A stretch of 48,840 nt of DNA from Odoribacter sp. GTDB taxonomy: Bacteria; Bacteroidota; Bacteroidia; Bacteroidales; Prolixibacteraceae. The position numbers were made by a program, and so were the translations under genes. Positions 1 to 8,850 of this stretch are shown here, one piece after another. The notes under the pieces were generated by a model. It saw only the letters and a program-made list of their open reading frames with translations, ran no database searches and was not told where the DNA came from. Numbering within the stretch: the first letter of the stretch is position 1; the number at the start of each line of letters is the position of its first letter. The stretch lies in assembly GCA_013824715.1 (NCBI GenBank), contig PNOH01000033.1:1-48840 (forward strand). The letters are read 5' to 3'.

Positions 1-1
1 T

Positions 2-38
2 TCCTTTTACCCGTTGACTAAAGTCAACGGCAAAGGAT
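2..38. repeat. REP-like palindromic unit, copy A
   Basis: A perfect 8-bp stem (CCGTTGAC / GTCAACGG, 11-18 with 23-30) closes a TAAA loop and is followed by CAAAGGATA (31-39). An outer TCCTTT / AAAGGA pairing (2-7 with 32-37) extends the hairpin. The loop and tail match those of two copies at 10058-10140, while the stem sequence differs but stays paired. It lies just downstream of the glycosidase gene, where it could also end transcription. Confidence 0.7.
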
Positions 39-84
39 AACAGTTCAATATTTAGTTATTTAGGTATGCAAGCGGATACTCATA

Positions 85-2952
85 TTATTTAATTTGCTGT
101 AGCGGAGTAAGCGTTACCGATCCGATTAAGCCGGATTCCTGCGGTTTCCATCCTAAAGTGGTAAACAGGCCGTCGGCACCACGGTTGGCCGCTTTGTAGG
201 CCGGAAAATTGACATTGTAGAATATCTTATACGGTTGTCCTTTCCGTTCCATATCGGCTATGCGGTTGCCCATCAGGTTGGTTACTGAAATTTCAAGGGT
301 ATTTTCCCCTTTCAGTTCGGCTGCCGGAATTACAACCGAAAATGGTGAGCTAATCAAAGTTGCCAGTTCTTTGCCATTAAGTCTGATTCGCGCGCTGTGT
401 GCTACTTTGCCCAATTCGAGCCGGTAATATTTAGCTTCTCCAACAGGTTGTGTAAAAGTTGTTTTGTAAACCGCAGTTCCGGAAAAAGCTTTATAACTAT
501 CGCCTTCAAGCTCGGTCCATGAACCTAATTTTGAAAGTTTAACCGGCTGCGGAAGTTCGGGTCCACCGCTCACGAAAGTTAGTGTCCATTCGTTGATTAG
601 CGCTCTTTTTTCGGCTGAAGCTTTCAGTAAAGGATATTCAGGTGCGTTTGCTTTTCCGGGAAAAACCTGAACCAGACAACTTTCACCGGGTTTCAGTTGA
701 AGATAAACTTTGCTGATTTCTCCGGAGCTTGTGTTCACAGTCGTGCCAAAATCACCATTCATGGGGTTGTACAAAACAGATGATCCAATTTTAGTATGTA
801 GTGGAACCATGCCGTCAATAGTTTCAGTTCCGCGGTTGGCAATAAAATAGGCAGTCGTGTTGCCATCGGTTCGCCGGATACACTGCAAACCCTGATCGAA
901 TATAGCTTCGCGGCGAATTTTGGCATTCGCAAGCAGATCAGACAAATTGCCAACGAGAATTTGTCCCTTGCCAACCTTGGCTTTCCTGACTGTTCCTGAA
1001 ACCGGTTCCATTTTCAATGTCTTTTTCAAATTCTGGAATTTGGTCGAACGCTCGTCAAGTTTTCCTAATCCGGGCACATCAACAGGCAATTGTTCCATTA
1101 ACACCGTTGCGCCGTTTTTGGCCAGATCAATAATTTTTTCGAAAGTTTCGAGTGGCATCAACTTTACTGTTGGCAGTAAAACAGTTTGATAGCTGGTTCC
1201 TCCAGTGAGGATTTGACCTGAATTATTGGTCAGGCCAAGAATCTGCCGATCAGAAATATAATCGAAAGCATATCCTTTCCTGAATAAGTATTCGGCAGTA
1301 AGGCGAACCAAAGAACCTTTGGACGCACCATCAAAATGCAGTAGCAGAGAGCGGCCCCTGACAGCATAATCGTCTGAAATAGGATAATATAAAAGAATAT
1401 CGTTGTCGGGTTTTCCGGCCTGTAAAAACGACTGCGACCTGGTAATGTAAGTATTTAAGGTTGCGAAATCGTTCCAGAATGTATTGGTTGGACCAAAGTG
1501 AACAGCAGCATAAAACATCCAGCCCGGCCAGGGAGCATTTTGAGGCGAGAAAGTTGTTCCATGGTAAAAAACATGGTTAATACCAGCCAGGAAGAATAAG
1601 TCAATAGCATGTTTCACGTCTCCAAGCGAAGCTTCAAAATGGTCTTTCAGCCAGGTTGCCGATTCGGACGATGCCAGTTTTTTACCGGTAACATGGGCCA
1701 CCGACGAAGCAGTTTTAACTTTTACGATATCCTCGCCTTCGGTTTCAGGAATGTCGGCAGCAGCATATAAATCAAGAATATTGGCCGGGGCTCCGTGTGC
1801 CTGGTTACGGATAATTTTTCCGCCTTTCTTTGCCCAATCGTGCCAGCGCCAGGTATAATTTTCAAGAATTAATTCTGAAATCGTTTCGCGGTAGTCGCAG
1901 AGCACGCGCTGATTGTATTCTTCGGTATCCTGACCCAATAATGCCGGCAGGTACTCGCGAAGATCGTAGCCACGCCGTTTCTGAAATTCGTTGAACAATT
2001 GCGGCGTAAAGTTAGCTTCGCCACGCGCATCGTCCACCTCGTATGAGTCGTTAAAGTATGCGCGCAATCCACTCAGGTCGTGACCTTTAAATGAATTCGT
2101 AAAATGGCCGAGATAATTATCAATCGCATTGGCCGAAAAGTGATCAATCACGTCGCCTTCTCCACCCGGTCCGGCACGTTCTACCATTTTGCCATGCCAG
2201 CCTTCAAAAACAGCAAATAATTTCCAGTTCCCGGCGGGGGCTGTCCAGTTGAGCTTTCCGTCAGAATCAACTTTTGAGGTTAGGTTCAGGATATCGCCTA
2301 TATTCGAATAAGCCATTAAGGTCTGTAAAGTCATTGCAATTGGATACCGAACCTGTTCGATGGCCCAGTTTTGCAGGCTGTCGGCATTGGCGCTGACCGG
2401 ATATTTAAGTTGGGAAATATTCAGGTTTTTACGGCTGATTGAACGTAACATCGGCTCCTGAACCATTGTAACTTTTTCCTGCAGTTGACCGCCTTCATTC
2501 AGTGCATACGATTGCACACTCATATACTTGCATGCATCTTCGGGTGTAACCCATAAACCTCCGAAAGGCCATCCTGAAGCCATTGCCAGATCAATTCCCA
2601 AATCGAGGCGTTTGCCTTCATGAAGGGTGTATTTTAAATTTTCAAGCCATTCAGGTGAAAGGAACCGGATGAATTTATCTTCGTAACCGTGAACACCGTA
2701 AATCGGGGTGATCTCCAAACCGCCCAGCCCGGCTTTCGAATAGGCTTCCATGGCGGATTTCAAGTCAGAAGGGTTGACGCTATTGCCCATCCACCACCAG
2801 CGACTCCAGGGCTTTGCTTCTTTGGTGATTTGCGGCCAGCCTGGCAACGGATCTGAATTTTGTGCTGAGGTATTGCTAAATGTTAACATTAATACGACCA
2901 GCGTAGAAATCAGATTTTGTAATGTAAATGTGCGGGAAATATTCTTTTTCAT
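85..2952 (-). CDS. secreted GH106-type alpha-L-rhamnosidase-like glycosidase
   Basis: A 955-residue protein with an N-terminal signal peptide ending near residue 30 (hydrophobic stretch, then SAQ), so probably periplasmic or surface-located. The mature start with the aromatic RWWWMGN motif, the GGLEITPIYG segment near residue 80 and the SESATW and NHVFYHG segments around residues 430-465 resemble glycoside hydrolase family 106, whose known members are alpha-L-rhamnosidases acting on plant polysaccharides such as rhamnogalacturonan. The last ~150 residues look like a GH2-type beta-sandwich (YKTTF...LNGKELA...NTLEISVTN). Family members are often somewhat longer. It stands alone, with no SusC/SusD pair or other glycosidase in the window, so substrate cannot be inferred from context. 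Family assignment is fairly sure, exact specificity is not. Confidence 0.82.
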   Translation of the reverse strand: MKKNISRTFTLQNLISTLVVLMLTFSNTSAQNSDPLPGWPQITKEAKPWSRWWWMGNSVNPSDLKSAMEAYSKAGLGGLEITPIYGVHGYEDKFIRFLSPEWLENLKYTLHEGKRLDLGIDLAMASGWPFGGLWVTPEDACKYMSVQSYALNEGGQLQEKVTMVQEPMLRSISRKNLNISQLKYPVSANADSLQNWAIEQVRYPIAMTLQTLMAYSNIGDILNLTSKVDSDGKLNWTAPAGNWKLFAVFEGWHGKMVERAGPGGEGDVIDHFSANAIDNYLGHFTNSFKGHDLSGLRAYFNDSYEVDDARGEANFTPQLFNEFQKRRGYDLREYLPALLGQDTEEYNQRVLCDYRETISELILENYTWRWHDWAKKGGKIIRNQAHGAPANILDLYAAADIPETEGEDIVKVKTASSVAHVTGKKLASSESATWLKDHFEASLGDVKHAIDLFFLAGINHVFYHGTTFSPQNAPWPGWMFYAAVHFGPTNTFWNDFATLNTYITRSQSFLQAGKPDNDILLYYPISDDYAVRGRSLLLHFDGASKGSLVRLTAEYLFRKGYAFDYISDRQILGLTNNSGQILTGGTSYQTVLLPTVKLMPLETFEKIIDLAKNGATVLMEQLPVDVPGLGKLDERSTKFQNLKKTLKMEPVSGTVRKAKVGKGQILVGNLSDLLANAKIRREAIFDQGLQCIRRTDGNTTAYFIANRGTETIDGMVPLHTKIGSSVLYNPMNGDFGTTVNTSSGEISKVYLQLKPGESCLVQVFPGKANAPEYPLLKASAEKRALINEWTLTFVSGGPELPQPVKLSKLGSWTELEGDSYKAFSGTAVYKTTFTQPVGEAKYYRLELGKVAHSARIRLNGKELATLISSPFSVVIPAAELKGENTLEISVTNLMGNRIADMERKGQPYKIFYNVNFPAYKAANRGADGLFTTLGWKPQESGLIGSVTLTPLQQIK

Positions 2953-3181
2953 AGTCTAAAATGGATTTTTAGAACAATTTAATGTTGGCTTATTTTGTCG
3001 TTCCATACGTTGGTATTCTTAAACAAGTATAACAATTTATATCTTTCACAATCGGGGTAGAATGAAAATTCAGCAAAATAAAACGCAAAAGATTTTTAAA
3101 TTCGTATCTTGTTAAACTTAACATCCACACTACTTATACAGGTAGTTTCAGATGATATATTTCTAAATTACAATTATAAGT

Positions 3182-4348
3182 ATGAATGCTGAAAGCAGAA
3201 AAGAAATGGATATCAGTTTGAATTTGGAATGCCCAACCTATATTGATATTTTCAGGCTATCTCCAATCTCTATCGAATTGTATGATGCCAACGGCATGTT
3301 GCAGGAAGTTAATCAGGCCTGTCTTGATTTGTTTGGAATCAAAAAGAAGGAAGAAGTTGTTGGTTATAACTTATTTGCCAATCCAAACTTACCACATAAT
3401 GCGATTGACAATCTCAAATCAGGAGAAACAGCCCAATTTGAATATAAGTTTGATTTTGATTTGATTAGAAGCCAGAAATTATACCAAACCTCCAGAGAAG
3501 GGAGCTGTTATCTTGAATGCTGCATCATTCCAACAATAAATGAGAGCAAGGAAATTATTGGCTACATTGTTTATGTTACCGAAATAACCAGGCGCAAAGA
3601 AGCTGAATTACTTCAGGAAGAGCAGTCAAAAGAATTGCAGAAACTGAACATCACCAAAGACAAGTTTTTTTCGATTATTGCGCACGACCTGAAAAGTCCG
3701 TTTAACGCCATTATGGGATTCTCTGAATTAATGCTGAAAAACTATAACGACCTCGATGACGCAACTTTTATCAAAGGATTAAAAACCATTGAAAGCGCTG
3801 GAAACCATGCCTTCAAATTAGTCGAAAACTTACTCCTTTGGTCAAAAAACCAATCTAAAGGCAAAAACTTTAATCCTGAATGGCTCAATCTGAACAAACA
3901 AGTTGCAGAATCGTTAATACTGGCAGAAAGCGCCATACAGAATAAAGAATTGCAGGTTAGCTTTAAGCAGCAAAAGACCTTCAACATTTTTGCTGACCGG
4001 AATATGATTGATTTAGTGCTTAGAAACCTGATTTCGAATGCGATTAAATTTACCAATAAAAAAGGAAAAATTAGCATTACCATAGCTGAACAAAATCAGG
4101 AAATACTCACATCCATTACTGACAATGGTATAGGGATTTCAGAAAATAAATTGGCGACTATTTTCGATTTAGACAAACCGAAAAATACACTTGGAACCGA
4201 AAATGAACAGGGAACAGGATTAGGGCTGATTTTGTGCAAAGATTTTATTGAAAATCATGGAGGAAAAATTTGGGTCGAAAGCACTCCCGGAAAAGGCAGT
4301 ACATTTATCTTTAGTTTGCCACAAAGTAAAACTGGTTTATTAGAATAA
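3182..4348 (+). CDS. cytoplasmic PAS-domain sensor histidine kinase
   Basis: 388 residues with no signal peptide or membrane helix. A PAS domain (about residues 20-138) precedes a HisKA dimerisation helix with phospho-accepting His168 in the IIAHDLKSPFNAI box, then an HATPase_c domain with N box (NLISNAIKFT), G1 (DNGIGI) and G2 (GTGLGL). It would autophosphorylate in response to a cytoplasmic or membrane-diffusible signal sensed by PAS; the ligand is unknown. The stop lies 9 bases before the start of a second, larger histidine kinase, so the two are probably co-transcribed. No response regulator is nearby. Confidence 0.93.
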   Translation: MNAESRKEMDISLNLECPTYIDIFRLSPISIELYDANGMLQEVNQACLDLFGIKKKEEVVGYNLFANPNLPHNAIDNLKSGETAQFEYKFDFDLIRSQKLYQTSREGSCYLECCIIPTINESKEIIGYIVYVTEITRRKEAELLQEEQSKELQKLNITKDKFFSIIAHDLKSPFNAIMGFSELMLKNYNDLDDATFIKGLKTIESAGNHAFKLVENLLLWSKNQSKGKNFNPEWLNLNKQVAESLILAESAIQNKELQVSFKQQKTFNIFADRNMIDLVLRNLISNAIKFTNKKGKISITIAEQNQEILTSITDNGIGISENKLATIFDLDKPKNTLGTENEQGTGLGLILCKDFIENHGGKIWVESTPGKGSTFIFSLPQSKTGLLE

Positions 4349-4357
4349 TAAATAAGT

Positions 4358-7300
4358 ATGAGAAAGTATCTAATTGCTGATCCGAGTCATGCCAATATAG
4401 CCATTTTGAAGAAATTTCTGCTAAAGTTCGATCAGCATTCAAAAATTCTGCAAACTGATTCCGGATTGCGCATTTTACCAATGGCTGCCAGAGAAAAAGT
4501 TGATATCATTTTTATTCATCCGGAATTATCAGGTACAAAAGGCACTGAAATCTCACAAGAACTGAAGTTAAACCATCTGACGAAGCACATTCCGGTGATA
4601 CTAACCGGAACAGAACAGGATATTCAAAATATCGCCCATGATATTGAAGAATCGCATGCCGATGCAATCCTGAAATTTCCGGTTGATGAAATCATGCTTA
4701 AACTTCAATTACAAACTTTGTTAAAATTAAGTCAACTTAACAGGAAAGAAAGAGGTGGCGATATAGACATAACAGATGGAAGGCAGGCAGAAAAAGCATT
4801 AGCTGAAAGTGAAGAAAAATTTCGTGCTGTGATCGAAAAGTCTGCTGATGGCATTCTTATCACCAATGATCAGGGTTTAATTGTTGAGATGAACCATCGC
4901 CTTGAGAATATAACAGGTTTCAGCAAAAAAGATAGTATTGGAATTCTCATCTGGGATTTTCATTTTGAATTAGCTTTACTGAACGAGAAAAATCAGGAAT
5001 CATTTGAATTTTTAAAGGGAAACATGGAGCAAATGCTCAACTCGCGTCTGTCAGAATCATTTGAGGAACCAACCGAACGAAAAATCAGGAATAAAAAAGG
5101 CCAGTTACGATTCATTGAGACCACTTTTTATCCGGTTGAAACTCATGAAAAACACTTTCTTGTAAGTGTTATTCGCGACATCACCGAACGGAAACTTTTC
5201 GACGAAGCGTTAAAAAACAGTGAATCAAAATATTATGGCATTTTCGATGCCAACAAGGATGGGATATCAATCTTTGTGATAAATCCAGATCAGACTTTGA
5301 GTAATTTTGTTGAAGCCAACAAAGCCGCATCAGAAATGTTGGGTTATACAAAAGAAGAGTTTTTACAATTGAATGTATTCGATCTCGAAATTGATACAGA
5401 GAATCGTTCAATTTCCAAAAGAATTGATAAGCTGAAAAAGAATAAACATGTCAATATTGAAACAGCAGTCAGGCATAAAGACGGACATGTTATCAATGTT
5501 GATGTCAATATTATTCCCATACACTACAACAACCAGCTTGCAGTCATGAACATAGTCCGTGATATCAGCGAACGCATAAAAGCCGGGAAAGCAATAGCCG
5601 ATGAGCGAATTCTGTTAAGAACCTTAATCAACAACATTCCTGATTTAATTTATGTGAAAGATACTTCAGGAAGGAAAATCATTTCGAACAAAGCAGATCT
5701 GGAACTAATGGGCTTTAACGATGAAAAAGAGGTTATCGGTAAAACTGATTTCGAATTATTCGATTTAAGCATAGGTAATCAAACCTATCCAGATGATTTG
5801 TCGGTGGTACAATCAGCAAAACCTATAATCAATAAGATCGAAATGTTCAAGGCTCCAAACGGAGAAGAAAAATATTTTTCCACATCAAAGGTTCCATTAT
5901 CGAACGATTCCGGCGAAATCATTGGTTTGGTAGGAGTTGGCCACGACATTACCAGGGAGCGACGAACTGAACAAAAACTGATTCAACTTTCAAAAGGCAT
6001 CGAGCAAAGTCCGGCAAGTATCATTATTACTGACACCAATGGAAACATTGAATATATAAATCAGAAATTGACCGAAATAACCGGATATTCCTTTGATGAA
6101 GTATTAGGTAAAAATCCCCGTATCTTTCAATCTGGATATACCACAGCCGACGAATATAAACTGCTTTGGAAAACCATCTCAGAAGGAAATGAATACCGGA
6201 ACGAAATTCAAAACCGGAAGCGCAATGGCGAACTGTTCTGGGAGTCGGTCTTAATTTCGCCTATCCGCGACGAATCCGGGAAAATTGTAAACTACATGGC
6301 CATCAAAGAAGATATTACTGACCGGAAAAAAACCGATCTCGAAATCCAGAAACTTTCGGTAGCCCTTGAGCAAAACCCAGCTTCCGTAATCATAACCAAC
6401 ACCCAGGGGGTTATTGAATATGTAAATAAAAAGTTTATTTCTGTATCGGGTTATACCCGCAAAGAATTAATTGGAAAAGTGGTCAGGATTTTAAAAGCCG
6501 GCCATACCCCTGATGAAATTTATATCGAAATCTGGAATAAACTATTTGCAGGCCAGGAATGGAGGGGAGAACACCAGAACCGTACTAAAAAAAGGGAAAA
6601 ATACTGGGAATCAGTCCTTATTTCGCCCATCAGAAACCAGGAAGGTAAAATTACCAATTTCATTATCCTGAGCGAAGACATCAGCGAAAGAAAGAAAATG
6701 GAAAAAGACCTGATTGCGGCCAAAGAAAAAGCAGAAGAAAGTGACCGCTTAAAATCATCTTTTCTGGCCAACATGTCGCACGAAATCAGGACACCATTGA
6801 ATAGTATCCTGGGCTTTTCCGATTTATTGACCGAACCTAACCTTGATCCTGCCTCGAAGATCGAATTTGCAGAACTGATCAATACCAGCGGGAATAACCT
6901 GCTCGCGATCATTAATGATGTGCTCGACATATCAAAAATAGAAGCTGGTCAGGTTGTTTTGTTTGAGAGTGAAGTATCGGCACAGAAACTAATTTCTGAA
7001 ATACAGAAAGAATATTCATATAAAGCCAATGCCAAGAAAATTGAATTACGATTAGCTCCCAACATTCGTGAAAACAATATTATCCTGACCAGTGATGAAA
7101 TGAGGGTCAAGCAAGTTCTCATCAATTTCGTTGCTAATGCCATCAAATTTACTGAAAAGGGTTATATCGAAATTGGTGTAAGTTTAGTGAATCAAACCAT
7201 TCAGTTTCATGTAAAAGATACGGGGATAGGCATTCCAAAAGAATTCCACGATAAGGTTTTTGATCGGTTCAGGCAGGTTGAGACTTCACGTTCCCGAAAA

Positions 7301-7441
7301 TATGGAGGCAACGGATTAGGTTTGGCCATTACAAAAAATCTGGCTGAATTACTGGGAGGAAAAATCTGGCTTGAATCTGAACCTAATAAAGGTTCGACAT
7401 TTTATTTTGCCTTACCACAATTACTCCTGATTAGTGAATAA
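4358..7441 (+). CDS. multi-PAS histidine kinase with degenerate N-terminal receiver
   Basis: 1027 residues, no membrane segment. Order: receiver-like fold (1-120), about five PAS/PAC modules (roughly 145-275, 285-400, 410-530, 540-660, 665-785), HisKA with His808 in MSHEIRTPLNSILGF, and HATPase_c with NFVANAIKFT, DTGIGIP and GGNGLGLAI. The receiver is degenerate: the phospho-accepting Asp position holds His54 (FIHPELSG), the second acidic residue is Pro9 and the invariant Lys position is Phe107, so it probably cannot be phosphorylated normally. Each PAS module ends with the usual DIT/DIS-RK linker, and the fourth and fifth are similar enough to suggest internal duplication. It follows another histidine kinase after 9 bases and lacks a C-terminal receiver, so its output partner must be elsewhere. 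Confidence 0.92.
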   Translation: MRKYLIADPSHANIAILKKFLLKFDQHSKILQTDSGLRILPMAAREKVDIIFIHPELSGTKGTEISQELKLNHLTKHIPVILTGTEQDIQNIAHDIEESHADAILKFPVDEIMLKLQLQTLLKLSQLNRKERGGDIDITDGRQAEKALAESEEKFRAVIEKSADGILITNDQGLIVEMNHRLENITGFSKKDSIGILIWDFHFELALLNEKNQESFEFLKGNMEQMLNSRLSESFEEPTERKIRNKKGQLRFIETTFYPVETHEKHFLVSVIRDITERKLFDEALKNSESKYYGIFDANKDGISIFVINPDQTLSNFVEANKAASEMLGYTKEEFLQLNVFDLEIDTENRSISKRIDKLKKNKHVNIETAVRHKDGHVINVDVNIIPIHYNNQLAVMNIVRDISERIKAGKAIADERILLRTLINNIPDLIYVKDTSGRKIISNKADLELMGFNDEKEVIGKTDFELFDLSIGNQTYPDDLSVVQSAKPIINKIEMFKAPNGEEKYFSTSKVPLSNDSGEIIGLVGVGHDITRERRTEQKLIQLSKGIEQSPASIIITDTNGNIEYINQKLTEITGYSFDEVLGKNPRIFQSGYTTADEYKLLWKTISEGNEYRNEIQNRKRNGELFWESVLISPIRDESGKIVNYMAIKEDITDRKKTDLEIQKLSVALEQNPASVIITNTQGVIEYVNKKFISVSGYTRKELIGKVVRILKAGHTPDEIYIEIWNKLFAGQEWRGEHQNRTKKREKYWESVLISPIRNQEGKITNFIILSEDISERKKMEKDLIAAKEKAEESDRLKSSFLANMSHEIRTPLNSILGFSDLLTEPNLDPASKIEFAELINTSGNNLLAIINDVLDISKIEAGQVVLFESEVSAQKLISEIQKEYSYKANAKKIELRLAPNIRENNIILTSDEMRVKQVLINFVANAIKFTEKGYIEIGVSLVNQTIQFHVKDTGIGIPKEFHDKVFDRFRQVETSRSRKYGGNGLGLAITKNLAELLGGKIWLESEPNKGSTFYFALPQLLLISE

Positions 7442-7457
7442 AAATCAATTTTGTTTG

Positions 7458-7503
7458 TTATAAATGACAAAAGTAGCTATATTTTCACGTGTGTCATTTA
7501 TAA
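7458..7503. other. 12-bp inverted repeat of unknown role
   Basis: TTATAAATGACA (7458-7469) and TGTCATTTATAA (7492-7503) are perfect complements around a 22-base spacer. The element lies between the end of the large kinase gene and the 3' end of tRNA-Arg, which converge here. There is no uridine run directly after either arm, so it is not a convincing intrinsic terminator. It could be an operator or a 3'-end hairpin. Confidence 0.4.
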
Positions 7504-7556
7504 ATACAAAATGAAAAAATACATTACCAATTTTTTTTAGATAAATTTAAATCATG

Positions 7557-7630
7557 TACCCCGGTTGGGATTCGAACCCAAGACCTACGGCTTAGAAGGC
7601 CGTTGCTCTATCCAGCTGAGCTACCGAGGC
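7557..7630 (-). tRNA. tRNA-Arg (anticodon UCU)
   Basis: A 74-base cloverleaf reads on the minus strand from GCCTCGG. The D stem is GCTC/GAGC, the anticodon stem ACGGC/GCCGT encloses loop CTTCTAA (anticodon TCT), and the T arm contains GGTTCGAATCC-type sequence. The acceptor stem has a G1-U72 wobble pair. CCA is not encoded. The expected promoter is found just upstream at 7648-7655. Confidence 0.95.
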
Positions 7631-7647
7631 ATCCTTTTTAGCGGCTG

Positions 7648-7655
7648 CAAATATA
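7648..7655 (-). promoter_or_regulatory. promoter -7 element of tRNA-Arg
   Basis: On the minus strand TATATTTG matches the Bacteroidota -7 consensus TAnnTTTG and is followed by CAGCCGC, 18 bases before the tRNA. The same block, TATATTTGCA(A/G)CCGC, precedes tRNA-His in this window. A possible -33 TTG lies 17 bases further upstream, inside the end of asnA. Confidence 0.65.
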
Positions 7656-7661
7656 TACAAA

Positions 7662-8696
7662 TTAGATCAACTCAATCCTATTTTCTTTGCAAATTGCTTT
7701 CATTTCTTCAGGCCAGATGCTCGATTGGATTTCACCAATATGAGCCTTCCGAAGAAAATACATACATAAACGCGATTGTCCGATACCACCGCCAACCGAC
7801 AATGGCATTTCGTCGTTCAGCAGTCTTTTATGCCAATACAGGTTTTTTCTTGCTTCAGTACCAGTAATTGCCAGTTGTTTGAGGAGAACATCCTTATCTA
7901 CCCGTATTCCCATTGACGACAATTCGAGCGAAGTCTCCATCACCGGGTTCCAGACGAGAATGTCGCCGTTCAAACCTTTGCGGTTCCCGAAAGTCGGGGT
8001 TGTCCAGTCGTCATAATCGGGAGCGCGGCCATCGTGTTTTTCGCCTCCCGGAAGTATGCCGCCAATACCAATAATAAATACGGCCCCATACATTTTGGCG
8101 GCTTCGTGTTCGCGTTCTTTGACTGAAAATGAGGGATAAAGTTCTTCCAGTTCTTCTGCATGAATAAAAGTAATGTCTTCAGGAAGTAAAGGTTTAATCT
8201 GCGGATAATTTTCAGAAACAATAAACTCGGTCCGCAACAGGGCCGAATATATTTTCCGGACAATCTTCTTCAAAAAATCCAGCGTTCGTTCTTCTTTCGA
8301 TATCACACGTTCCCAATCCCATTGATCGCAATAAAGCGAATGAATATTCGTAAGCTCTTCGTCAGGTCGAATGGCATTCATGTCGGTATAAAGTCCGTAG
8401 CCCCATTCAATTTTCAGGTCAGCAAGGGTCATTCGTTTCCATTTGGCCAGCGAATGAACCACTTCGGCGGTGTTGTCACCTAACTCTTTAACCGGAAAAG
8501 ATACCGGTCGTTCGATGCCATTCAAATCATCGTTAATTCCTGTACCTTTCATCACAAATAAAGGCGCAGTAACACGGCGAAGGCGCAATTCAGAGGCAAG
8601 GTCTTGCTGGAAACTGTCTTTTACAAGCTTAATAGCCTTTTCGGTCTGATTGACATCTAATAAAGATTGATAATTTTGGGGAATAAATAGTTTCAT
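7662..8696 (-). CDS. asnA: aspartate--ammonia ligase (asparagine synthetase A)
   Basis: 344 residues, close to the usual length of AsnA (about 330-345). It makes asparagine from aspartate, ammonia and ATP through an aspartyl-adenylate, in a fold related to class II aminoacyl-tRNA synthetases. Diagnostic stretches are the start MKLFIPQNYQSLL, LRLRRVTAPLFV, ERPVSFPVK, HSLAKWKRM, WDWERVI and the motif-3-like GGGIGQSRLCM near the C terminus. The ATG start is supported by family alignment. The gene is followed after about 30 bases by tRNA-Arg on the same strand, which has its own promoter. It diverges from the MFS transporter gene. Confidence 0.97.
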   Translation of the reverse strand: MKLFIPQNYQSLLDVNQTEKAIKLVKDSFQQDLASELRLRRVTAPLFVMKGTGINDDLNGIERPVSFPVKELGDNTAEVVHSLAKWKRMTLADLKIEWGYGLYTDMNAIRPDEELTNIHSLYCDQWDWERVISKEERTLDFLKKIVRKIYSALLRTEFIVSENYPQIKPLLPEDITFIHAEELEELYPSFSVKEREHEAAKMYGAVFIIGIGGILPGGEKHDGRAPDYDDWTTPTFGNRKGLNGDILVWNPVMETSLELSSMGIRVDKDVLLKQLAITGTEARKNLYWHKRLLNDEMPLSVGGGIGQSRLCMYFLRKAHIGEIQSSIWPEEMKAICKENRIELI

Positions 8697-8752
8697 TGAT
8701 GCTGATTTTTTTGTTAGAAATTTGATTTTATCAAAATATTCATTTTTTTGGA

Positions 8753-8760
8753 CAAAAGTA
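8753..8760 (-). promoter_or_regulatory. candidate promoter of asnA
   Basis: On the minus strand TACTTTTG fits TAnnTTTG and lies 57 bases upstream of the asnA start codon. A weak -33 (TTC) lies 19 bases upstream. It is the only clear match in the 154-bp divergent gap. Confidence 0.45.
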
Positions 8761-8850
8761 GCAACCGAATCATCACATTGAAGTTTTTTTGATCTTTTTT
8801 ATATATATTTTGTCAATTTATGCGACTTTTTGTAAAAATTTAAAATATCT

